NCBI GenBank assembly: GCA_018340805.1
Contig: JACMZG010000008.1
Coordinates: 79,614,042 to 79,678,041 of the forward strand
From: Microvelia longipes
Taxonomy: Eukaryota > Arthropoda > Insecta > Hemiptera > Veliidae
Length of the DNA stretch: 64,000 nucleotides
Direction of reading: 5' to 3'
Positions 44,966 through 56,891 of this stretch are shown here, piece after piece. The number at the start of each line of letters is the position of its first letter. Position 1 is the stretch's first letter. The notes under the pieces were generated by a model. The model saw only the letters and a program-made list of their open reading frames with translations. It searched no databases and had not been told where the DNA came from. Made by a program: the position numbers and the translations under genes.

Positions 44966-45954
44966 TAATATAAAATAAATTAAAACATAAATTAATTATA
45001 TTAGATGAAATTAAAATGCTTTTTTGTAGTGAGTGTCACGTCGCTTTCACGATTTCAGGGGTTAAATTCCCGTCTACACGTTGTATTTGTTGGGTTTTAA
45101 TGTCCAACCCAAACCCCTTGGTTAATCCCAATGTCTGAAAACGTAGCTGATCAATAGAATAATTTGCTAACACTTATTGTTAAATCTAAAACAAACAAAT
45201 ACTCTTAAAGTCTAAGAAGCTAAGTCTTGAAAAACAAATAAGAATAAAAAAAAAGAAAAACAAATAAAACAAAGGAAAGTAAGTTTATTTTTTGGAAAAC
45301 TGCCTGTAAAGGTAAAGTTGACTGGATGTCACTTTCTAATAGCCGTGTTTCAGAGGCAACTTTATAAAAAAAAGTTTTGAATAAATAGCTTCTATTTCAG
45401 CAAGAAAATAAGTCACAACTTTGTTCTGTGACCTTTAGTATTCTGTGGGTAACGATTTCACAGAATAGTATGTCTAGCAAAATGGTTTGGGTGATCATCC
45501 CTCCCCTTGGAAAAAACTCCCACTAAAAAGTATGTCCGAAAAGAGAAAAACAGACGACAAATCAGAGAAAAAGGGGCTAACACCCCCGAATCTTCGATCC
45601 GGCCCCCCCCCCCCAAACTCTCGGGTCCCATTTGCTGCAAAACAACTAGAGCGAACTGGATACATTTCCTATAACTATGGATCTCTTAAACTACACAGCT
45701 TTAGATTAAAGTTTAGGATAAATTAAATTTTAATTTTTCATCTCTCTTGAAAAATAAGATAATTACCAATTTGACAAAAGACTGAAAATCAGGTTTTATT
45801 TTATAGCTTTGTTTAGATGGCATCGAGCTTTGTTTTCGTTACGATTTATTTCAAGGGAATGTTTAAAATTTTGTTTTAACTAAAAGTATGATGTAGGATT
45901 CGTACAAGAAGCGATGAAATTCCTTTGCAAAGGACATTGCGAAATTTCTTTTTG
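44966..45954. other. Unassigned; family G trace and a poly-C run
   Basis: 45045-45135 has GGGGTTAAATTCCCGTCTAC, ACGTTGTATTTG, GTCCAACCCAAACCCC, like G1 and G2. 45600-45615 is a poly-C run inside a locally GC-richer patch; frames of 60-79 codons there resemble nothing known. Confidence 0.45.
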
Positions 45955-46510
45955 AAAATTGGCTTTCGGTCAAGTCATTTAAACTTTGCAAAAGAATAGA
46001 ATTTGACACAAACCTCTATATTTACCCCCTTGACACCCCCCCCCTCGTAGTCCCTTTCAATCTAAGTTCCTCATGTAAAGTGGCTCTCGGTCAAAGTCAT
46101 TAAAATTTTGCATGAAGGTAGCCCTTGACATGCTGATCCAAAGATTTACTTGACACAAAGCCCTATATTTAATCCTAGGACCCTCCACAGTCCCCTCCTA
46201 TATAAGTATGTATTAATTATGTATTAATTAAGTATGTATTTCCAATGAAAAGTGGCTTTCGGTCAATTCCATTTTAACTTTGCCCAATGATAGCATTTAA
46301 CATGCTTATCTGAAGATTTACTTGGGACAAACCCGTATATTTAACCCTACGTCACCTACAGCCCTCTCCGAACGCTCTTAAATATTCCTTATAAAAAGCG
46401 GCTCTCGGTCAAATACATTAAAACTTTGCATAAAGATAGCCCTTGACATGCTGATCATAAGACTCTCTTTAACCAAAGACCCCCCTATAGTCCCATCTAG
46501 TCCAAGAAGT
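45955..46510. repeat. Diverged tandem repeat, about 120-170 bp, four units
   Basis: Units begin near 45961, 46082, 46254 and 46400 with GGCTTTCGGTCAA or GGCTCTCGGTCAA, then TTTAAACTTTGCA, AGCCCTTGACATGCTGATC, ATTTACTTGACACAAA and CCCTATATTTAA, and end in a C-rich CCTCCACAGTCCCCTCC segment. Confidence 0.82.
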
Positions 46511-48344
46511 GTTACTAAGCTAAACCTCAGTGTAAACTTTTGGCCTTTCCAACAATTCAGACCAACTATATTTACTTACTTATCTAGTACTCCCTACTTT
46601 TACCTACACCTTAATACACTTTACCATCTACTATTTGTACTTAATAATACTTCAATTGTATATAAATATAACTGCTAAGTTGATAGACAGTATTATAACG
46701 GAAGATAAGTGCCACGGGCTGTAGTGAGAAGGGAGGGGGGAGCTAGGTACGGAATGGGTTAGTTATAGGATGGTGGGGAGTAATCCAGGTGGAGATGATT
46801 GGAGTGGGTTAAATGGCACGCAAATGTAACGGTGAATGAAGAACATAAAAGGATAAAAAGTGAATATTAATTATAACAAAGAGTTTTTTTTTTTAGAAAA
46901 AACTGCTTGTCAAATGTTAAACTAGATTATTGTGACGTTAATTATATACCCGTAGATAGAAGAGATTGTAGATAGAAGAGAAATTATTATTTTTGTTAAT
47001 ATCTATGTTGCATAATTATAATCTTAAATAAGCTTTTATCTAAACTAAAGTGAGTGTAGAATTCACACACTTACACTCCCTTAGCGTAACGATGAATGTG
47101 TTGAACGCCTTCTCAGAAGCGTATTTAAAATGCTACGTATACTATTCCAATTGTGATTCGTATGCTATTCTAAATGTGCTGCGTGTGCTCTTCTTAAGTC
47201 CTACTAGTAGTGGTACTATTCCCTTGCAGAAGTTTTTTTTTTTGAAACGGAGCCATATTTAATGTCTATTGCAAAAACCAATCCTTTAGTAGCCAAATGT
47301 TTGGTCTGTCCTTTGTGACGTGGTCCATCAATTTGGTAGACTTCATCTAAAAGTTTGTCATTTAATATGATCTGAATTTGTCAAAATCGTAATTCTTGCT
47401 AAAGGTAATTTTGATCCTTGGCCCCAATTTGTGTTGCTTTTGGCCTGTATCAAAAGTTGTATCAATCATTCGGACAACTCCCTGATAATTCTTCCATAAA
47501 TGCCATTAGCATTTACCTATCTGTTTAACAACACACAGGAAAACGATCTTGAAAGTATTTTTAAAATTATTTCTGGCGAAATCATTTGAGAAGTATAAAT
47601 TTAAAAATATATTGAAACCGTGTTTATATTTATGCCTAAAGTCAGGTGAACTTTTGGATTTATTGTTGTAGTCAACAAGTTGGCTTTTGCCCTGTTGCTT
47701 CTATAAATCTTCTTCTGTCGTGGTTTTATACATAAAGCAATATACGATGTTGGAGCCAGGTATATGCGTGTTTTTCTTAACAAATCCTACCTAACTTTAA
47801 CATAAATTGAAAATAAACAGGTATCAATTCTATTTGCCTCTAGGTATATTTGAGTTTTGTATATAAAATATTATATTACCTTAAAGATAAATAATAAATG
47901 TTTGATTTTAAAGTCAAAGAGATTTACGAACGTAGATATGGCATACTTTGTGCCTAAAGCAATTACTTAACTGCAACTTTATCTCTCAATAAATAAGGCT
48001 GTCGGTATCCTTATATCTTATTATGTTACTTTTTTTAAAGTCAACTAAAAGTTATAAAATAATAAAGATTTTGATGTTGTTTAATTTATTATTCATATCA
48101 AAGCGAAATTGCTATTAAACAAGGGTTTTGGATTAATATTTTCAAAATAATAAATATTGAAATAAAGATACATAACTAACAGTATATCAGATTTGTAAGT
48201 CATGCCAAAGAAGGGGTTCAATCCTTAAATCTTAATCAATAATACAGATTGTATTACTGATATAATACATATAAGTAAATACAATACTTTGCGGCTCATC
48301 GGGCGCTACGCTACTAAGGAGCTGTAGGCCTCTTGTTTTATTTG
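46511..48344. other. Unassigned stretch
   Basis: 46720-46810 is G-rich on this strand (GAAGGGAGGGGGGAGC), opposite in bias to the C-rich repeats before it. GC-rich GCGGCTCATCGGGCGCTACG at 48290 resembles pieces at 2495 and 10475. Short open frames (60-76 codons) have no recognised family. Confidence 0.45.
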
Positions 48345-48790
48345 GGTTGATATTATAGTCTGTAGTATATGAGACTGGTCTAGCTTAATCATACGTATTA
48401 TAAAGCGACATCACACCCAGTAGCATATAATAAGTCTTATCTAGCTTAATCATACCTATAATAAAACGTTTATTTTTTGGGTTAACATTGAAGTCAGTGT
48501 ATATGAAAGTGATCTTGTTTAATCATACGAATTATATCGCGAAATCACATCCAGTAGTATATAATAAGTCTAATCTAGCTTAATCATACCTATAATAAAA
48601 CGTTTATTTTTCGGGTTAACATTAAAGTCAGTGTATATGAGAGTGATCTTGCTTAATCATACGAATTATATAGCGAAATCACAGCCAGTAGCATATAATA
48701 AGTCATATCTAGCTTAATCATACCTATTGTATAGCGTTTATTTATTCGGGCTGACATCATTGTGAGTAGTATATAAGACTGATCATACAC
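48345..48790. repeat. 134-bp tandem repeat, about 3.3 copies
   Basis: Units carry ATCACACCCAGTAGCATATA, ATAAGTC, TCTAGCTTAATCATACCTAT, AATAAAACGTTTATTTTT, GGGTTAACATT and GTCAGTGTATATGA. Anchors at 48411, 48545 and 48679 are exactly 134 bp apart. Confidence 0.9.
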
Positions 48791-50744
48791 TTAATGCAAG
48801 CATTCTAAGAAGGTTTCACTAACCCTTATTTATAACTTTAGTTCTCTTTATCATGTTTGCGTTTATATACTAAGTTACAATAATTTCCTTTTTGCATTTA
48901 TGTATTTTGCGATAACGTTTGTATGACGCACTTAATTTTGTTAGTCTCTCATAATGGTGTATTATAATGAACAATTTTCCAACTGAACTAACATTTTACC
49001 GTGAATATCGTGATTTACTTTTCCATCCCATTTTTTTATTTCTCTTTTTGTTTAGAGTTATATAGGTTTGCCTTTTTCATTTAATTAAAATACGTGTTTT
49101 GCTTATTGTATTTTTACATCATTTTGTTCTATATTCTTTTCCATTTCCCCGTTTTATTATTTATAGCTTTAATAAGTTTAGTTATATTTATTAAGTTTTT
49201 TTTTATAAATATTTCATTTTGTATCAAAACGTTACATTTTATAATATATTTACATTTTTTTATTATTTACTAAATCTTTTTTAAGATTTATATTTATTCG
49301 TTTTGATATTGTTGTATCGTGTTAGCTTTTATGTTATTTTATCTGATTTATTAACATTAAAAAAACGAAAGCGAAACAAATTAAAATAAAATAGTTAAAT
49401 ACGTAGAACATAATAAAAAGGTGTTCTTGTCATAATTTATCTTATCGATGTATAATGGATTTTTTTGTGATTTTTATTTAAGGCTATCGATAAAGTGTTT
49501 TAATAACTTAATCCTTATTACTTTAAAATTGATTAAAATTATGGCTATTTATAAACAGAAGGGTTGATTTTTAGGGAATTTCATTTTATAAATGTGTGAA
49601 GGGATAAGGTTTTAGTATAGTTAGTGCTGTTTTTGTGTCATAGTCTCGTATGTAGTGGGGTGGGTTAGACTAAACCCGTATAAGCGGGCGTGTCTAGCGG
49701 GTTTAGCGTGCCATACAGGCGCCACACTCCCTCCCTTATTACTCACTATTATATACCTGGGGTTTTTCAGTAGTTCGGGTAGGGATAACATCGATCTATA
49801 TAAGGCACCACTCTAACCCTATAGAAAGAAACTTGGCCGAGTGTCATGTCATATTCGTGCATGAAGTCAAAGAAAAGCCCGGATAGACATGAAATGTTAC
49901 TGCTTTACCTTTGAGTTTCTTGGTCCTCTTTCCCTAACGCTTTTTACTTTAAGATTGATTCTTATTTTTCTCTTTCTAACCTAAAACACTTTAATCTTTC
50001 ATGTCTTCTAACTCTTTCTTACTCCAAGTTGACTTTCAACCTGTAATTTCTAACCCAATCTTGTGCCAAAATATCTTCCATTTATTTACTTTCTCACTCC
50101 CTAGCGTCTGGCTAACTTAGCTTACAACTTTCCATCCACCCAAGTATACATTTTAATAGTTTCTAACTTGCCCTCCTCTCTATCTGGTTCTATCATAGGT
50201 CATACAGCAGCTTTACTTATTCTTTCGTTTACATACGCAGTCTTTAACCAACTACTCTTTTAACACTAACCCATCCTTGCTTTAAAAATAAATTCTTAAT
50301 CCAAGTATCTCTTTACCTACTCATCTCATGTTCAAGTGTTGTTTTCTCTTCTTCTTCTTAACTTTAATGTACTAACCTTTCATTTCCATAAAATGTTCTC
50401 ATAAGCACACACAGAAAAGCATTTTTCCTCATTAACTAACACTTCGTTTCTTAGCAATCATTTTTCTGTTTTTACATTTAGTTGAACGCTGCAGACATAT
50501 TTGTATTAGTTTGTTACATGTTGGAACACATTCTCAGTACGTTTTAAGTAATTCTTGACACCATTGCTTTTAAAGATAATAAAATCTTGGTATGTTTAAT
50601 TCATTAATCTTATAATAAAATCTTATTTTCCTTTTTATTTTGTGTTAATTTATATTATAAACTTTTATAGAGATAATTAGAAATTTAATTTCTTTTTTTT
50701 TGGCCTTTTGTAAACTCATGTAGTATTAAATATCAAACAGAAGA
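48791..50744. other. Unassigned; GC-richer block then a pyrimidine-biased tract
   Basis: 49650-49880 is GC-richer (AAGCGGGCGTGTCTAGCGGG) and has a TATA-like CTATATAAGG at 49795. From about 49905 to 50420 the strand is dominated by C and T (CTTTTTACTTTAAGATTGAT, CTTTCTAACC). This could be a promoter followed by a transcribed region, but no frame, exon or RNA supports it. Confidence 0.35.
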
Positions 50745-50975
50745 CCCTATGAAAAATATAACAGAAGATCGTATAAAAATATCATAACAGAAGATCGTAT
50801 AAAAATATCATAACAGAAGATCGCATGTAAAATATCGTAACAGAAGATCTTATAAAAAATATCATAACAGAAGATCGTATGTAAAATATCATATGAAAAA
50901 TATCATAACAGAAGATTGTATGAAAAGTATCATAAAAGAAGATCGTATGAAAAATATCATTACAAAAGATCAACA
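50745..50975. repeat. 26-bp tandem array, about nine copies
   Basis: Units such as AACAGAAGATCGTATAAAAA, TATCAT with small indels (GTATGAAAAATATCAT, GTATGTAAAATATCAT). The 141-codon minus frame starts beside it and runs through the array, so I do not treat it as a gene. Confidence 0.85.
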
Positions 50976-52216
50976 ATTTTTTAAGTTTTGATTGAGAATT
51001 TTTTAAGAAAGGCTGTACCTTTAAACTTATAAGGTACTGGTAAAAGGTCTCTACCCTAAATAAATCTGGTTTATGCAAAATTTCGTTCTGACATAGAATT
51101 TTGTGAAAAAGAAAACTTAATCTTGCTTTATAGTTTTTGAAGTTGTTTGTAAAAGCTACAGGAAATAGCTCTAAATACATGGTTTTTTCTGTATAGATAA
51201 AACTCAAAAAGTATACGATTAGGATTATAATCTTTTTTTAGTTAATAAAAGGGCGGCTCAACGACGTGTCCTGCTTCCTAACCACCTCTTCCACATATCT
51301 ACTTATATCACCGGTTTTGAGATTTAAATTCATCTGATTTGTATGTTAGGCTTTATGTTAAAAAGCTAGACATCTTCAAGTTTGGCATTCTTGAAAACAT
51401 AGATACGACATTTACTGCGATACTGACTCTATTCAGTATTGTTAAAATCTAACATAACAATTCTTAAAATTGTAATGCTTCTCGTAAAATGGTGACTAAT
51501 CTTAGTATTTCATTACTTTAGTATTATTACGCCACCGTAATATCTCCTCTTGAACACCCCTGTGTAAAGGATGCAAGACATATTCTTTGATGCTCAACAT
51601 TTCTTCAAAATCTTATCTGATTTTTGTCGGATTAGGTATACTGTGATTCGAAGAACCTTGTTGCATCTTTTAATTTATTTTCTTTGACCCTGAGATACTA
51701 GGATTTCTAGACGTCGTCATATTTATAATACCAATTGTTCTTGATAGGAAAGCAATCGAATAACTATCGTAAATCGTGATTATTACAAACTGTATAAAGT
51801 AAAATAGACAAAGATGACCCCACTCTCTATGATATTTTTCCTTTGATATAAATCTTTACATCAACTTATTAAGGGTTGAACGAACTACAAAATAGAAATA
51901 AATAGCATTTTAAATTTAAGGAGTAATAAAACAAACAATTATTTTCTCTATTTGAATTTCACTTGGTGGAATAGACTCAAATGATGTTATAGAATACCTT
52001 ACCTTACCCATTTAGACTTAATCAAAATCAACGCTTTAAAATTGACCCGCATTGCATTTAAAAAAGTTGAATCAATATTCTGAAGCATATGCAAACATGC
52101 AAATTACCCATTTTTAATAAATATCATATACTATAATTCTAATTATTGCAGACTATCAAGTTCACTGACACAAAATTATTTGTTCACAAGTAATTTTCGT
52201 TATTAAATTCAATAAA
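50976..52216. other. Unassigned AT-rich stretch
   Basis: The unique part of the minus frame (50985-51207) is AT-driven and has no recognised motif. Nothing else is seen. Confidence 0.45.
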
Positions 52217-52545
52217 ATGTAACCTTTAGACCAATTTTACCTAAGTACTACTGACTAATACTTTCAAATAATTATTATGTATGAAACATGTTGTATAAAA
52301 ATGTAATCTTTAGACCAATTCTACCTAAGTACTACTAATACTTTCAAATAATTATTATGTATGAAACATGTTGTATAAAAATGCAATCTTTAGATCAATT
52401 CTACCTAAGTACTACTAACTAATACTTTCAAATAATTATTATGTATGAAACATGTTGTATAAAAATGTAATCTTTAGACCAATTCTACCTAAGTACTACT
52501 AACTAATACTTTAAAATAATTATTTTGTATGTTTGATTAAGTTAT
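52217..52545. repeat. 84-bp tandem repeat, four copies
   Basis: Units at 52217, 52301, 52381 and 52465: ATGTAATCTTTAGACCAATT, CTACCTAAGTACTACTAACT, AATACTTTCAAATAATTATT, ATGTATGAAACATGTTGTAT. The second unit lacks four bases. Very similar units imply a recent expansion. Confidence 0.92.
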
Positions 52546-53189
52546 AAGAATGTTATAAAAATTACACAGTTATAAAAATGTGTAATTTTATATTTTACTT
52601 ATGATAAAAGTTTAATTATAATAATGTTTAAATAGATAAAAGGGATTTAAGTGGTTTTTAGAAAACGTGTCGGTCTCAGGTTTGAGTCTGTATGAAGGCA
52701 CCACAAGACTTTTCCTTTTATAAAGGTCAACTCGTATGATTTAGTGTGGAAAGCTCCGCCCTTTGCTCACTTCATTTCCTTCCCTCCCAGATTATTCTTA
52801 ATCAAAGGAGAGGTGGAAGGAAACATATGAGGAATAGCTTTGGCGGTTATCATCTTGTGCAACTCCCTGTTTTAATTATATTCGGGAGTTCTTCTTCATG
52901 CTTCTTATTCTTTATCTCTTTCTCTCCTTCGCTCAGAGATAATATTAAAATCGCAGCAATATCATATCTGTCATGCAATATTATTTCTGTCTTACATTTA
53001 TTTATGCTTTCCTATTTTAATGTCCTTTTATATTGAATTTTCATTAGTAAATTAGGCCTATGGGATTGTTCCTATGATGAAGGTGGAGCTTAGTGTCTCT
53101 TAGTGCAACTCTCTACTATAATTATACTTTCTCTTTTGTTATTGCCGCGATCTCAATATTTTCTCTTTTTCACTTTCTTTTCAGCTTTT
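52546..53189. other. Unassigned; 96-codon open frame of doubtful meaning
   Basis: A plus frame at 52746-53036 has a hydrophobic C-terminal half and lies in slightly GC-richer DNA (GAAAGCTCCGCCCTTTGCTC). AACTCCCTGTTTTAATTATA and AACTCTCTACTATAATTATA (52860 and 53105) form a loose direct repeat. I recognise no family. Confidence 0.35.
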
Positions 53190-53330
53190 TACTTATCCTC
53201 GTTTATACCGTAGGCATGTAGGAAAAGTGTTGTATTTGCACTAAAAATCCGAAACCGGAATTTCGCTAGAATCATCAGTTCCAGCTGTTTTTTAAAAGTA
53301 GTCTGCGTGTGTGTCAGTTTTTATCTATAT
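53190..53330 (+). repeat. Family L head fragment (L14)
   Basis: TTTTTACTTATCCTCGTTTA, TACCGTAGGCATGTAGGAAA and AATCCGAAACCGGAATTTCG are typical L head words. The copy ends near 53330, before the LINE 3' side. Confidence 0.65.
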
Positions 53331-53539
53331 TATCTATATAGAATTACTGCATAATGAAATTTGAACTAAACAATAATAATTTAATTTGATAATAATCTAA
53401 TATATGACTAGACGGCTGGCAATCAGATAATTGTTTAAAGAGATAGTTATAACCGTATACTTTTGTCTTGCCTAGTCCAACCTTGATTTCTGAAGAAGTG
53501 AATATTTCTGTAAAATAGATAAATAAGTATTTAAATAAA

Positions 53540-54225
53540 AAATAAAAATCTTTATTTGCATAAATACTAATACAAGTACAATGGCAAATCGTCAAATATA
53601 CAAAAATTAGAAGTAACATAAATTGCTCAAACATAATTTTATTAGAGAAGTACTCATTAATACTATAAAAAGGCTGCTATGTCAAGGCTTTTTTACGGCT
53701 TTTTTGAAATGATCTATTGGCAGCTCTTGAATTTTTACATCTAAATGATTAAAAAGTTTAACCCCCAATACACTATGACCCACTTCTGACTTCTTAAGTC
53801 TATGAGTTGGTATTGTAAGTACATTTTTATTCTTTGTATTATATCTATGATAATCACTATTGGTTTTAAATTTATTTAAGTTCTTTTTAATAAAGAGCAC
53901 AGAATTAAAAATAAAAAGATTTATGACAGTCATTATTGCCAGTCTCTTAAATGAAGATTGACAGTGTGAACCAGGTTTGGGACCCGTTATTCTTCTAATT
54001 ATCTTTTTTTGATAAATAAGCAATGGATCTAAATTGACGTGTCCCCAGGCAATAATAGCATAATTTAACCTGTTCTGAACAAGAGATTTGTAGACGAGCA
54101 CAAGAGTTTCTTCTGGTAACGAGTCTTTTAACTACCTGACGCCGGTCAGGTATATTTGACAGAATAGTCCACAGCACAGTCAAACAGCGACCAATTGAGA
54201 GTTTATCTCTTATAACTCCACCACA
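53540..54225 (-). pseudogene. 5'-truncated jockey-like non-LTR retrotransposon
   Basis: Encodes only the C-terminal part of a LINE ORF2, the region after the reverse transcriptase catalytic motif. On the minus strand the pieces are: GGVIRDKLS (like the family's LGV--DDKLSW); then in another frame SLPEETLVLVYKSLVQNRLN and AIIAWGH, an (I/L)QKK-IRRITG stretch, TKNKNVLTIP, and GVKLFNHL. A further frame gives PFYSINEYF, the usual end. At least one frameshift near 54115, a stop near 54130 and a frameshift near 53680 disable it. A polyadenylation signal AATAAAG sits at 53556-53550. Truncation at the 5' side is typical of LINE insertion. Confidence 0.85.
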
Positions 54226-54664
54226 GGTGAACAGGAAGCAACTTAATCCCCAAAAGGGTTACTATACTTGACTAAATGTCTTAACAAACACTCCAAAACT
54301 TGACTTAAAACGTGCTGCACCAACGCTCACTTTCAGACAGCCTAACCTAGCCTATCGTAACCTTCCCTAACCGAAATGCAAACGATAAAATAAATTAAAA
54401 TCAAAATTACCACCAAAACTAACAAAACCTATTTCTTAATAAATAAACCAATTAAATAAAATCAAATATAATAATGAAAACCAAGAACCTTCTAAGACAA
54501 CCTAAGTAGACGCCCCCGGCGCCCCCTAAAACTAAAGTAGCTTCCGCGCAAATTAAAAATAATAAAATTACTCAGCGAAGTACAAATTTAAATAAAACTA
54601 ATTCACTTCTAATTTTCAGAAATAAAATAAGTGTTTAATAAATAAAATTATCTGTTACAATTTA
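54226..54664. other. Unassigned; A/C-biased stretch with little G
   Basis: 54290-54480 is poor in G (CAGCCTAACCTAGCCTATCG, ACCTTCCCTAACC), with CCTAACC words that recall the arthropod telomere unit but do not form an array. No gene is visible. Confidence 0.45.
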
Positions 54665-55450
54665 TCCTTTTTTATCAGCTTTTTAATTTTCGTCGTTTAT
54701 ACTTATGGGTTTTTTCTTTCCTAAATCATACTGTAGGTATATAGGAAAAGTATTGTGTTTGCACAAAATTTTAAACGGATGCCACGGAAATTATCCGTTT
54801 CAGGTGTTTTTAAGACCTCCTGAGTGGTTTTTACAAAGTTGGCTGTCTATATGCATGTGTGTGTTATAATCGTAGCTCCCAGTGAAACTTTATACAAAAA
54901 TCAGTATATAGGTGTAATTGTGCTATCCGGAAAATAATTTGTTAATTACGTTATTAACCCTCAATATTTACGCAGCAAAAAATTTCGAAAATCAAAAAAA
55001 CGCGAAAAAAATGTTGTGGTCAATTTTAGATTTTGCATGCATGTGTAAGATATTTTAGATTCTGACATATGTGGAAGAATGGCTTCTATACATATTTTTT
55101 ATAAATTATAAAAAATCCATTGAATGAAAATTTGGTACAAGTGTATTTCTTTAGGTAATAGATAAGTATACTAATTTTTGTTCCATTAAGCTAAGTATAT
55201 CCATAACATTTATTGTATCATAAAAATTAAGCAGCATCGCGCGTTAAGCAGCATCGCGCGTGGTCAGTCCCTGGATGGGTCCCCACTGGGAATAAAACCG
55301 ATGCATTTACTATCTGAAGACGAGCGAAGCGAGTCCAAAGACGTATTTTTGTATAAGTTTGGCGATTTACATATTCTACGGACGAGCGAAGCGAGTCTGA
55401 ATTAGGGAGGATGAGCGTAGCATATCCGATGTGACGCTCTCTTCTGTTTA
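54665..55450 (+). repeat. Family L interspersed repeat, good copy (L15)
   Basis: Full order is present: head, GTTTTTAAGACCTCCTGAGT, GTGTTATAATCG, ACGTTATTAACCCTCAATAT, a middle lacking the CATCTCATTATCAGC block, the clearest 5S-like segment (55228-55293), two units 62 bp apart (55314 and 55376) and ATGAGCGTAGCATATCCGAT. The final ACCCGATTTTTT is replaced by unrelated DNA. Confidence 0.82.
55228..55293 (+). pseudogene. 5S rRNA-like relic in L15
   Basis: Reads TTAAGCAGCATCGCGCG (twice in tandem, 55228-55244 and 55244-55260), then TGGTCAGTCCCTGGATGGGT, CCCCACTGGGAATA. Animal 5S rRNA at positions ~60-105 has the same order: TTAAGCAGC, TCGGGCG, GGTTAGTACTTGGATGGG, GACCGC, TGGGAA. The retained part spans the box C promoter. 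A 17-bp tandem duplication and the missing 5' half show it is not a functional 5S gene. Confidence 0.62.
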
Positions 55451-56792
55451 ATTGTTCATTTTTTTCATTGCATGCTCCTCTTTTAAGTACTATTCGCATT
55501 GTTAAGTATAAGGAAAGGAATCAACAGAAACTTTATTTACGTATAATAACTTACTACTAAATATATTTCTATATTTTACCAATATCCACTACGTTTTCGC
55601 TTCGTCCTTAAGCGATTCATTGTATCATTATTATTATTTTTAAGTTCTTGTTTGAGGTTCTTGTTCGCATATGCGATAATACTATTCTAATGTAACTACA
55701 ATAGTATATATTGATGAATGCTATTTGTATTCATCTTCCTCTATATCTACATTCCGTTCTTATTCTGTCGCAATACCAATGTATCTGTATATCTTTCCTC
55801 GCTGGCGTTTTTCATTTTGACAGCATTTTCTTCTCTCTCGAACAGTCATATCTTTATTTCTGTTTATTTGAAAGGATGTCCTTTATTTTAAACTTGCTTC
55901 CTCGTTTTCCTACTACAAGTTCTCCAAATAAATATCGCTCTCTATCTACTATATTCTTATACACATTTGTTCTCTATCTTTCTATTGCAATCTCAGTTTC
56001 AATTTCCCCTTTTTTCTCTTTCTTATAAATCGTAATATTTTTCGTGTATAATTTTCTTTCTTTCACCTTCTATTTCGATTCTCTAATTTCTTCTGTAGAA
56101 ACTATTTTTCTTAAATAAAAATCTTCAACTCTTATTACTGCAATGCATTCCCTTAATTCTCTTATTACCATCACTCTTCGTCTGTTATCTTTACTTATAT
56201 ATCTTTTTCTAATTTTCTCGCCCAATATTATTTTAAGGAAACCCTAGCGTATTATTGCATTATATTTCTTGTCTCTAAAATAAAACTCGAAACCATAAAT
56301 CCTATATGTGGAGCAGAAGCTTGGTTTATATACTATAAAATCTTGTTATCTAAGCTCCATTTTCTGCTTAGACTAGATATTAATAAAACACAATTTATAT
56401 ATAATCCTACCTACCTTATTATTTTATAATTATATTAGACTTAATTTATTATGTATGAGAATATTTTATTACTTTAAAAAAAAATAGAAAATATCCCAGC
56501 GGCATTTGTAATTTGGATTATGGGTGAGACAAGAACCACTAGTTCACATAATAAAATCTATACGGTAGTAAGACACAACACTAGAATTGCGCCCAAGGGG
56601 GCAAAATAACTAAAGGAAAAAACATTTTTTCATAGAAAGAATAAGTAAGGAATCTGTATCTGTTAACCCTTTTAGAACCCAGAAAGCAAGATCAATTATT
56701 GTAGAAAAAGTGAATTAAAGCGAAACTTTTTGGATGATAGTCGCAAAAGAGATAATATGAGAACAAAAGCATAAAGATGACTAACAAAAGGA
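55451..56792. other. Unassigned; second pyrimidine-biased tract
   Basis: About 55720-56230 is strongly C/T on this strand (CATCTTCCTCTATATCTACA, TTTCTCTTTCTTATAAATCG). The 105-codon plus frame there reflects this bias. The rest is AT-rich. Confidence 0.45.
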
Positions 56793-56805
56793 TTATATAT
56801 ATACA

Positions 56806-56888
<83 letters not shown>
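56793..56888. repeat. (TA)n microsatellite abutting a transposon end
   Basis: About 95 bp of TA up to the first base of the next element; a shorter TA piece (58476-58493) flanks the other side. Confidence 0.95.

Positions 56889-56891
<3 letters not shown>

Noticed and set aside
50782..51207. 141-codon minus frame
   Set aside because: Half is a 26-bp tandem array and the rest is AT-driven with no recognised motif.
53344..53634. 96-codon minus frame after the LINE
   Set aside because: It covers the LINE's last residues, 3' untranslated part and flank; the frame continues only by chance.
54290..54480. Telomeric CCTAA repeats
   Set aside because: Only scattered CCTAACC words; no tandem array.
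55228..55293. Functional 5S rRNA gene
   Set aside because: The first ~60 bases of 5S are missing and a 17-bp duplication is present.
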